Positions 1 to 5,167 of a stretch of DNA of 5,167 bases are shown here, piece by piece (within the stretch, counting starts at the first letter, position 1; each line of letters opens with the position of its first letter). The position numbers and the translations under genes were made by a program. The stretch is taken from the NCBI GenBank assembly GCA_004297235.1, contig SCUR01000582.1, positions 1-5,167 on the forward strand, written 5' to 3'. The notes under the pieces were generated by a model. It made no database searches. It was not told where the DNA came from and saw only the letters and a program-made list of their open reading frames with translations. Origin of the DNA: Candidatus Manganitrophaceae bacterium. Lineage in GTDB: Bacteria; Nitrospirota; Nitrospiria; SBBL01; Manganitrophaceae.

Positions 1-2
1 AA

Positions 3-65
3 TTCAAGCGCTCCGATCCCTTCTCCAAACCCATAGCCGGAGCCGCAGTGGAGAATGAAGAATGA
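3..65 (+). CDS. 3' end of an unidentified protein-coding gene, cut by the window edge
   Basis: This frame is open from the window edge to a TGA at 63-65 and gives a 20-residue tail ending in AAVENEE. The tail contains a polar RSDPFSKPIAG stretch. Twelve of its 20 codons end in G or C, similar to the well-coded genes to the right, and the other two plus-strand frames close earlier (34-36 and 56-58). Its stop overlaps the ATG of the next small ORF as ATGA (62-65), a common sign of neighbouring genes in one operon with coupled translation. The gene runs toward traG, so it belongs to a separate, convergent transcription unit. I do not recognise the family from so short a tail and assign no function. 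It could be a chance open stretch. Confidence 0.4.
   Translation, partial: FKRSDPFSKPIAGAAVENEE
50..53 (+). promoter_or_regulatory. Shine-Dalgarno GGAG for the 43-aa ORF
   Basis: GGAG lies 8 bases upstream of the ATG at 62, inside the last codons of the preceding frame. It supports initiation at 62 together with the ATGA stop/start overlap. Confidence 0.45.
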
Positions 66-193
66 ATCCTCTATGGGTAATCCTAACTATCGTTGGCGTG
101 ATCTTTCATTTCTTCGTAACGTTAAGACGTGTCAAAGTTCATCCAGGTGACGCAGATGGCACTGGAAGCAAGCGTTATGGAGAGGATGACTAA
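62..193 (+). CDS. Small single-pass membrane protein, 43 aa, hypothetical
   Basis: ATG at 62 to TAA at 191-193 encodes 43 residues. Residues 4-20 (LWVILTIVGVIFHFFVT) form one uncharged hydrophobic segment long enough to span the membrane. It is followed at once by basic LRRVK and then a polar tail ending KRYGEDD. By the positive-inside rule the tail would be cytoplasmic and the short N-terminus outside. A GGAG at 50-53 lies 8 bases before the ATG, and the ATG overlaps the stop of the preceding frame (ATGA), so start, ribosome site and context agree. About 40% of codons end in G or C, fewer than in its neighbours, as is common for short accessory genes. I do not recognise a family. A role in conjugation or entry exclusion is conceivable only from its place next to traG. 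It may also be a chance ORF. Confidence 0.5.
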   Translation: MNPLWVILTIVGVIFHFFVTLRRVKVHPGDADGTGSKRYGEDD

Positions 194-303
194 TTCTCCT
201 GCTTTTCTCTGAGAATCTTCGAATAAAAAATCTATTATCGTTTTTCAATGGGGTGTTTTCCCAAATTCCACGCCATTCTTGAGTATTTCTTGTTCAATCA
301 GGT
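194..303. other. AT-rich convergent intergenic region between the 43-aa ORF and traG
   Basis: This is the only sizeable stretch without a supported gene. The rows 181-240 and 241-300 hold 21 and 22 G+C of 60 (35% and 37%), far below traG and traH. It separates two converging units, so it should hold transcription stops for both, but I find no GC-rich hairpin with a clean T-run on either strand. It contains a 6-bp inverted repeat, ATTCTC at 193-198 with GAGAAT at 211-216, and a weak AT-rich hairpin at 220-240. A 4-bp TGGG/CCCA repeat lies near 249-263. No tRNA or known small RNA was recognised. Confidence 0.6.
220..245 (+). terminator. Possible weak intrinsic terminator after the 43-aa ORF
   Basis: CGA-A-TAA (220-226) can pair with TTATCG (235-240) with one bulged A, closing an 8-base loop, and TTTTT follows directly at 241-245. 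The position, 27 bases after the stop at 193, suits a plus-strand terminator. The stem has only two G:C pairs and one bulge, so it would be weak. On the minus strand there is no T-run in the right place. The call rests mainly on layout. Confidence 0.2.
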
Positions 304-3300
304 TTAATTCTCCAAGTCCTCTTTCTTCGGATCCAACTTTAAAAAGGGAGGAGCAGGCGGAAGGCCTTGTTCTCGAAGAAATCTCCTTCCCTCATCTGCG
401 CCGGATTCAATCTCGCGTTTAATGGCCTCACGCGGCGCATCCGCGCCATAATTCGACGAGGAAGATCTTCTGGCTTGATCATAGAGACTCTGCGTAAAGT
501 CGCCGATCTTTCCGGCCACATATCTTTCTGTCTCTTCCCTCCCAAGTCCTTGTGTTTTGGCTTCTCCCACGGATTGACGGATCTTCCGGTCATATTCGGC
601 TGCAAGCAAGTTTACGGTTTCTCCTTCGGTTGATTTTCTACCTATGACTCCTCCCATTCCAAAGATAACCACACCTGTCGACCCTTCCGCAAAACCGGCA
701 CTGGCTCCACTTCGATGTACATATCCCCCCACCTCCTTGGCCAGATCCTTTGCGGTCTCCGCCACATTCGCGTCAAACTTCTGCGGATCATATTTGTTTA
801 GCGTGTGATCAGACACAAACCGCGCGATCTGCGGCTTACGATCCAACGCCATCTGCATGGCGGAGCCAATCCTGACCCCGTGATCGACCATGTTTGTATT
901 GATGTCTTCTTTCCTGATATTTGTGCCGCTCAGACTGCTGCTGAAATCAAAGACATGAGCAAAACCTCCGGCGCGGACTTCCAGGTGTCCGACCCCTCCG
1001 CCATCGACCGGAGCGGTGTATTTCACCTGGGCTGACTTTCCCTGCTCCGCCAGATATTCAAGGGTGTTCACGGCGTTCTTCGCCGCCCCTTGCGATCTGA
1101 GCACTGAAACCAGATTTTTGAGCTCTTCCGGATTGAGTGTCTGCTCACCCCTAACACCTTTCCCAATATCACCCGACGTCAGGTTCAACCCGATCGAGGT
1201 GGTCTCTCCATTCCGGTCTTTAACGCGGCTGGTCCGCAGGCCCCCCTCATTACCCGAATCGGTTGGTTGCGTCTGCAGCTCATACATGGCGGCATCCGGA
1301 TCGGCGCTGTAATGGGCCGTCCCGTCGGTACCGGTCTTCAATCCGGGCACCACACGGTAGACATCCGCTTCCGTTCCCTTGAGCTGAACATGTTTGTCAT
1401 CCTCCGTCGTCCCATTGACATAAAGTTGGCCCCCGATATTTTGGACCTTGGCGTTTTTGAATTTATAGCTGCCGTGCGGGGTGTCCACCGTCAGCCCATT
1501 CTCGAAGGTCTCCTCGTGAAAACCTTCGCTCTTCACCGAGGTGGTGTCGGTGGCACCGAAGGTCCCTTTTCCGGTCTGCGGATTAATCGAGTAGGTCGCG
1601 ACCATTCCCGGCTTGAGCATCGCAGCCGCATTCTTATGCCCTGCATTCGAAGCAATCTCCTTTAACGCGCCGATATTTTCTTCCGTCACAGGTCCGGCAA
1701 AGGACATCGCGGAAGTGGATCCCGACTTCGGATCAAAGCCGATCTCCGTCAGACGCATTCCCGGAATGACCCCCTGGTAGCCTTTCCCGGCGGCGGTGGC
1801 GGCCATCTTGGGCGTAATCAGCCGTCCTGTGGATTCAAACGCCGCGGCCTCCGCCGGCGTCTGAATCCCAAAAACCTGATGCGCCTGATCGAACCGCCCC
1901 TTGCTCCCACCATAATGAGAGCTCTGTTTGAAATACTGCGACTGCATGCTCGCTGAAACAACGTCTCCTCCCGCGACATCGGTTGCAAAATGTTCGGTTC
2001 CCATTGCGGAGCCCCGCGCGGACTGCCCTGAAATGACGCCGCCCTCGAACGCGGCATCCGCATTCATCCATCCCAGCCCCTCCCCCACACTTCGGGCAAT
2101 TGTGTTCGTCTTCGCATCGATCCTCTGCGCGAAATCGAATTTATGGGCATTGGACATCACCGGGGGGGACTCCTCGGCCGCCCGCACGGCGGCCGACTGT
2201 CCTTCCGGGGTCGCAAGCCGCCCGGCTGACTGACCGCTTCTCTGAGGGCCCGAGGTGATATCTCCCGCGAGCATGCTCAGCGCATGACCCCCGAAGCGGA
2301 CCAGCATCGTGGTGATCACCGTGGCGAGCATCAGCCCCGACCAGCGGATCGCTCCGAAGGCGGCGAGCGTCTTCAATGACGCGGTCCCGAAGGAGGAGAC
2401 TGCCGCAAGCCCCAGCTGGTACTGCCTCACCTGCTCGAACGCATGGACGGCATAATCGACGGCGAATTGATGCGCGATCGCGTCGGTGACCCCCCACGCG
2501 GTCAACCAGACGAAGAATCCCGCGATCAGCGTGGCCGCTTTCCCGAAAAGCGGGGTGGGGATGAAGAGGACTAAAAGAGGGAGCAGCCCGACGGCCATCG
2601 CGGTGGTGACCGCCCGGATGATCGGGATCCACTCGTTGGCCATCACTCCCGCCGAGAGCATACTACTGCCCGCATCCCTCGACGCCAGAATTTTGACCGC
2701 CGTATCGGGACTGGAAGAGAGGACGACATCGGAGATCGTATGTGCGATCACCGTCTGGCGGAAAATTTGGGTGGTGTCGAAGGCGGCCCCTTCGAACCAG
2801 CTGACCAGATCGGAGAGCATCGATCTACACTGGTTGTATTCCGCGGGGATCGCGGGGTCGAACCCCGCTTCCGCGCAGCGCGACCGGGAGGTGGCCTCGA
2901 ACTGACCGGGATTGGTGATCCGAAGCCGAATCCGGATGAAGGCCTGAGCGCAGGTCTGCGTGACTCCCCGGCGCAGATCGGGGTTGGAGGGGTCGTCCTC
3001 ATAATAGACGGTGTAGATCGCCGGGTTTGACGCCTGCTCGAAAAGGGGGAGGAAGTCGGTATTGCCGGCCAGCTGATTGACCGTCAGCGTCGCCCCCGGC
3101 CGGGCCAGCTCGAAGTAGACGCAGTCCTCCACATATTTCTTAAGCGACTGATGAAGGTACTGGTCTAAGAGCAGCACTCCTTTGGAGTGCAAATTGTGAA
3201 GCATGTCGAAGCCGACTCCCCCCGCCTGCCTCTGGAATCCGACCGGGTCGGCGGCGGTCGCGACGATATCGACCAGGCCCCGCTCGATCTTGTTGAATGC

Positions 3301-3717
3301 CCCGATGACGGCCACCAGCCCGTCCGGAATCCCTCCCACCGGCTGATACTGGTTTTTCACAGGATCGTAGATATGAAGCGTTCCTTTGGGAATGATCAGG
3401 GCCAGATAGAGGGTGATCCCGATGCCGACCGGCCAGGCCCAGGAGAGAAGCGAGATCCTCACTCCGGAGAGGGTCAAAAAATAGACCACGACGGCACCCA
3501 GAAGGATCCCCAGCACCGTGATCGTAAAGAGAAGGCCCTCGTAGTTGTCGTCGCTGAAGATGAGCGCGATTTTAGAGAAGGCGGAGACCACCGCATCGAA
3601 GCCGTTGTACGTGTAGTATTCCATCTCCATCGCGTAAGCCGGAGAGACCGCAAGAGCAGCCAGCAACAGGATCGACAACGGAATGAGGGATGCGGATTTT
3701 TTGAATGATTTGCGCAT
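304..3717 (-). CDS. traG: TraG: F-type conjugal transfer inner-membrane protein (pilus assembly / mating-pair stabilisation)
   Basis: This 1137-residue protein lies directly after traH, as in F-like systems, and has the TraG build. Residues 1-29 are a signal peptide (basic RKSFKK, hydrophobic core, AYA cleavage site). Hydrophobic segments at about 62-84 and 90-110 are followed by a long, probably periplasmic loop with four cysteines (199, 256, 281, 297). A cluster of further membrane segments follows at about 363-388, 392-411, 435-456 (weak) and 458-478. This matches the TraG N-terminal domain. From about 490 to the end the protein is hydrophilic, rich in Gly, Ser, Ala and Thr. In F and SXT relatives this part stabilises mating pairs and is recognised by entry-exclusion proteins. 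F TraG has 938 residues, so this one is about 200 longer, apparently mostly in the C-terminal part. ATG at 3717 overlaps the traH stop (TGATG), and GGGGAG at 3724-3729 supplies a ribosome site. The domain assignment is firm; the C-terminal function is inferred from family knowledge. Confidence 0.9.
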   Translation of the reverse strand: MRKSFKKSASLIPLSILLLAALAVSPAYAMEMEYYTYNGFDAVVSAFSKIALIFSDDNYEGLLFTITVLGILLGAVVVYFLTLSGVRISLLSWAWPVGIGITLYLALIIPKGTLHIYDPVKNQYQPVGGIPDGLVAVIGAFNKIERGLVDIVATAADPVGFQRQAGGVGFDMLHNLHSKGVLLLDQYLHQSLKKYVEDCVYFELARPGATLTVNQLAGNTDFLPLFEQASNPAIYTVYYEDDPSNPDLRRGVTQTCAQAFIRIRLRITNPGQFEATSRSRCAEAGFDPAIPAEYNQCRSMLSDLVSWFEGAAFDTTQIFRQTVIAHTISDVVLSSSPDTAVKILASRDAGSSMLSAGVMANEWIPIIRAVTTAMAVGLLPLLVLFIPTPLFGKAATLIAGFFVWLTAWGVTDAIAHQFAVDYAVHAFEQVRQYQLGLAAVSSFGTASLKTLAAFGAIRWSGLMLATVITTMLVRFGGHALSMLAGDITSGPQRSGQSAGRLATPEGQSAAVRAAEESPPVMSNAHKFDFAQRIDAKTNTIARSVGEGLGWMNADAAFEGGVISGQSARGSAMGTEHFATDVAGGDVVSASMQSQYFKQSSHYGGSKGRFDQAHQVFGIQTPAEAAAFESTGRLITPKMAATAAGKGYQGVIPGMRLTEIGFDPKSGSTSAMSFAGPVTEENIGALKEIASNAGHKNAAAMLKPGMVATYSINPQTGKGTFGATDTTSVKSEGFHEETFENGLTVDTPHGSYKFKNAKVQNIGGQLYVNGTTEDDKHVQLKGTEADVYRVVPGLKTGTDGTAHYSADPDAAMYELQTQPTDSGNEGGLRTSRVKDRNGETTSIGLNLTSGDIGKGVRGEQTLNPEELKNLVSVLRSQGAAKNAVNTLEYLAEQGKSAQVKYTAPVDGGGVGHLEVRAGGFAHVFDFSSSLSGTNIRKEDINTNMVDHGVRIGSAMQMALDRKPQIARFVSDHTLNKYDPQKFDANVAETAKDLAKEVGGYVHRSGASAGFAEGSTGVVIFGMGGVIGRKSTEGETVNLLAAEYDRKIRQSVGEAKTQGLGREETERYVAGKIGDFTQSLYDQARRSSSSNYGADAPREAIKREIESGADEGRRFLREQGLPPAPPFLKLDPKKEDLEN
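2842..2875. repeat. GC-rich two-part inverted repeat inside traG, resembling a tRNA T-arm
   Basis: The inner stem GCGGGG (2852-2857) pairs perfectly with CCCCGC (2863-2868) around a TCGAA loop. An outer CGCGG (2842-2846) can pair with CCGCG (2871-2875) across an uneven internal loop. The inner part looks like a tRNA T-arm, but the traG frame reads straight through it (AGFDPAIPAEY), and no acceptor or anticodon arm lies nearby. Confidence 0.5.
3174..3190. repeat. Perfect 7-bp inverted repeat with 3-base loop inside traG
   Basis: GCACTCC (3174-3180) and GGAGTGC (3184-3190) are perfect reverse complements separated by TTT. In the traG mRNA this would form a tight hairpin over codons around 176-182 (HSKGV). 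It is the neatest short hairpin I found, but it lies within well-conserved-looking coding sequence and may have no role of its own. Confidence 0.6.
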
Positions 3718-3719
3718 CA
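3715..3719 (-). other. traH stop / traG start overlap (TGATG)
   Basis: Read on the minus strand, the bases are TGATG. The final A of the traH TGA is the first base of the traG ATG. Such one-base overlaps are typical of translational coupling, so TraH and TraG are probably made together from one mRNA. Confidence 0.9.
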
Positions 3720-5144
3720 GTTGCTCCCCATGGCGCGATTCGCCAGAGAGGGCCCAAACGCCTCGGAGAGCTGGGAGCGGGCGATTCGGTTGAATTGCTC
3801 AAAGCGCATCGACACTTCCAGAACGGTGTTGACCTCACTCGCCATCGTGGCGTAGGCGCGCTGAATGAAGCCGGTCGACCGGTGGATGCTCTTTGCAAGC
3901 TCTTCCGTCTGAACGATGGCGGGCGCCATCAGATCCATCTGGCAGTCGGATTGCGTCTGCTGCCCCTGGGCCGAGATCAACGACTGCGCCGTGATGACGT
4001 TCTGCAGCGCCATATTGTAGAGGTCCGACATCATGCCGTAGGCGTAGGCCCGCGCGGTCATGTTCGACAGCAGCCCGATGATGCTTCCGGGCTGGTCCGA
4101 GATGATGGCGATCTTAAGCGCAGAATAGGCCGGCAGCGGAAGGGTGTTGATAAAGGTCTCTTCCTCCGGGGTCAGGGAGACTCCGTTTCTCATTTTGGCG
4201 ATGATCCCATTGAATTTATTGTTGGCCCACAAAGAGAGATTGGCGTTGGCGTCGTCGATCAGGGTACAGGTACCGCCGTCCGCGGGCCTTCTGTAGGCCT
4301 GGCCCGAGAAGAAATTCTCCACCGCTTCGGGCTTGTTCTGCTCGCAGGGGGGGATGACGATCGGGGTGATCTGCCGGGTGCCGTTCTCGGAGACGGCCTC
4401 GGAGATCAGGATATCGCCGGTGAAGCCCCGGGCCAGATCGATATACTCTAAAGAGTACCCCTTCTTCTCCGCCATCGCGGAGAGGACCGTCTGCCCCGGA
4501 GTGGCGAAGACCTCCCTGATTCCGGCGGGGCAGCCCGCGACCTGAGCGTTATCGTTGACCGTCTGCTGGTTGTTGTTGCTCTTCCAGGTATCGGTCAGCT
4601 CGGTCCGCAAATCCTGGACTCCCCGGGTCAGCGCAAAATCGGACTCCGCCATCGCCCTGACCTTGGCATTGTCCGAGCCTAACCCCTGAAAGGCCTTCGC
4701 GACGAGTACTTGCGAGGCCTGGCAGTCGGAGAACTGAAGCTGGTTGAGGGTGTCGGTGATCGCCTCGAACGATTTAATGGCCTTGGCGCACGGCTCGCAC
4801 AGGGTGTTGAATGCGATATCGAATGCAACGGCAGGGGCGTTGGTCAGCATCGTCTGAAGCTTCTGCACGAGACGATCGAAATCCATGAACGAGACGGCGC
4901 CGCCGAAGACGTCGATGCCGCCGCAGCCGGTCTTGATCCGCGGAGCATTGAGGCTGGCGAGATAATCGTTGCTGTTGTACCAGCGGGCGGAGAAGCTGCC
5001 GCCGTTGAAATAGCCCCTCTTCTGCCCCTCGAAGTACCCGGGAGAGGTCTCGGTCTTCTGATCGATCCAGTCGTCTACCCAGCCGGCATGGGCCGACATC
5101 GGGATTAAAATCATCGCGATAATGATCGTCGATTTCTTAAACAT
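3717..5144 (-). CDS. traH: TraH: F-type conjugal pilus assembly protein, periplasmic/outer-membrane associated
   Basis: The product has 475 residues, close to F TraH (458). Residues 1-20 are a signal peptide (MFKKS, hydrophobic core, SAHA|G), so the mature protein is exported. The start of the mature chain has the family's GYF.GG pattern (GYFNGGS, 44-50), and CGGIDVFGG at 74-82 is a TraH signature. Eight cysteines are visible (74, 116, 119, 141, 205, 267, 293, 401), including a CEPC pair at 116-119. F TraH is likewise cysteine-rich and depends on disulfide formation. The C-terminal part (about 405-465) is long and helical in character, fitting the coiled-coil end of TraH. In F the protein works with TraF, TraW, TraU, TrbB and TrbI in pilus extension and retraction. 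The next gene downstream is traG, overlapping by one base. The start at 5144 is supported by the signal peptide and by AAGGAG at 5149-5154. I see no truncation. Confidence 0.93.
   Translation of the reverse strand: MFKKSTIIIAMILIPMSAHAGWVDDWIDQKTETSPGYFEGQKRGYFNGGSFSARWYNSNDYLASLNAPRIKTGCGGIDVFGGAVSFMDFDRLVQKLQTMLTNAPAVAFDIAFNTLCEPCAKAIKSFEAITDTLNQLQFSDCQASQVLVAKAFQGLGSDNAKVRAMAESDFALTRGVQDLRTELTDTWKSNNNQQTVNDNAQVAGCPAGIREVFATPGQTVLSAMAEKKGYSLEYIDLARGFTGDILISEAVSENGTRQITPIVIPPCEQNKPEAVENFFSGQAYRRPADGGTCTLIDDANANLSLWANNKFNGIIAKMRNGVSLTPEEETFINTLPLPAYSALKIAIISDQPGSIIGLLSNMTARAYAYGMMSDLYNMALQNVITAQSLISAQGQQTQSDCQMDLMAPAIVQTEELAKSIHRSTGFIQRAYATMASEVNTVLEVSMRFEQFNRIARSQLSEAFGPSLANRAMGSN
3724..3729 (-). 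promoter_or_regulatory. Shine-Dalgarno GGGGAG for traG, inside the end of traH
   Basis: On the minus strand GGGGAG precedes the traG ATG by six bases (CAACTG). It lies in the last codons of traH. It allows fresh initiation as well as re-initiation at the TGATG overlap and supports the ATG at 3717 as the start. Confidence 0.75.
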
Positions 5145-5148
5145 GACT

Positions 5149-5154
5149 CTCCTT
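5149..5154 (-). promoter_or_regulatory. Shine-Dalgarno AAGGAG for traH in a purine-rich leader
   Basis: On the minus strand AAGGAG lies four bases before the ATG at 5144, within a run of A and G (5148-5167). The spacing is short but workable, and the neighbouring GGAAGG gives a second register. No promoter can be seen in the 23 bases available, so traH is probably read from an upstream tra promoter. Confidence 0.7.
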
Positions 5155-5167
5155 CCTTTCTTCTCTC

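Noticed and set aside
30..60. Alternative plus-strand frames ending at 34-36 and 56-58 as the upstream gene's end
   Set aside because: The frame ending at 63-65 has better codon third-position composition and the ATGA overlap. The other two give Ser/Arg- or Pro-rich tails with no link to the next start.
1..303. CRISPR repeats, IS ends or an attachment site in the left-edge DNA
   Set aside because: No regularly spaced repeats, no terminal inverted repeats with target duplication and no tRNA remnant were found. The only repeats are a 6-bp inverted pair and weak AT hairpins.
248..307. A 19-codon plus-strand ORF beginning ATGGGGTGT and ending at a TAA overlapping the traG end
   Set aside because: It has no ribosome site before the ATG and is too short to tell from chance in AT-rich DNA.
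2141..2632. A 163-codon minus-strand frame overlapping traG out of register
   Set aside because: It is a shifted reading of the TraG membrane region. Its arginine- and histidine-rich product is what a frame shift of GC-rich codons gives.
2852..2868. Possible tRNA gene from the T-arm-like sequence
   Set aside because: No acceptor, D or anticodon arm can be placed at the right distances, and TraG coding continues through it unbroken.
3187..3708. A 173-codon plus-strand open frame opposite the start of traG
   Set aside because: It is antisense to the signal peptide and first membrane segments of TraG. The product is very rich in charged residues (Asp, Arg, Gln, His) and resembles no family.
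3705..4451. A 248-codon plus-strand open frame opposite traH
   Set aside because: It lies wholly antisense to the well-supported TraH frame. Its product is rich in Arg, Gly, Asp and His with no recognisable domain, typical of a mirror frame in GC-rich coding DNA.

Overview
The window is the end of a conjugation (mating-pair formation) operon of the F type. Almost all of it (304-5144) is two genes on the minus strand, traH followed by traG, joined by a one-base TGATG stop/start overlap. This is the traH-traG order of F-like plasmids and SXT/R391-type integrative conjugative elements. Both products carry export signals. TraH is a cysteine-rich periplasmic pilus-assembly protein. TraG is a polytopic inner-membrane protein with a long hydrophilic C-terminal region. 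Together they indicate a Gram-negative host with an outer membrane, and a conjugative plasmid or ICE. Nothing here fixes the species. The coding DNA is moderately GC-rich: 60-base rows I counted run from about 57 to 65% in traH and the front half of traG. The TraH and TraG sequences look diverged from the enterobacterial F proteins, which fits an environmental proteobacterium or a related phylum, but that is inference.

Layout, read along the minus strand. The right edge (5145-5167) is a purine-rich leader with a good Shine-Dalgarno for traH, and the preceding tra gene lies outside the window. traH fills 5144-3717 and traG 3717-304. After the traG stop comes an AT-rich stretch (194-303, about 35-37% GC) that I cannot assign to a gene. 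It separates traG from converging plus-strand DNA at the left edge. There the 3' end of an unidentified gene (3-65) runs by an ATGA overlap into a 43-codon ORF (62-193) for a tiny single-pass membrane protein. The tra operon therefore seems to end at traG, with no traS/eex, traT or traD gene on the same strand in the 300 bases seen.

How they work together. In F-type systems TraH acts on the periplasmic/outer-membrane side in pilus extension and retraction. The membrane N-terminal part of TraG is also needed for pilus assembly, while its C-terminal part acts in mating-pair stabilisation and is the target recognised by entry-exclusion proteins. The coupled overlap suits co-translation of the two.

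I do not see an undescribed system. The least explained parts are the tiny coupled membrane-protein ORF at the left edge, the long divergent C-terminal region of TraG, and the AT-rich junction between the convergent units.
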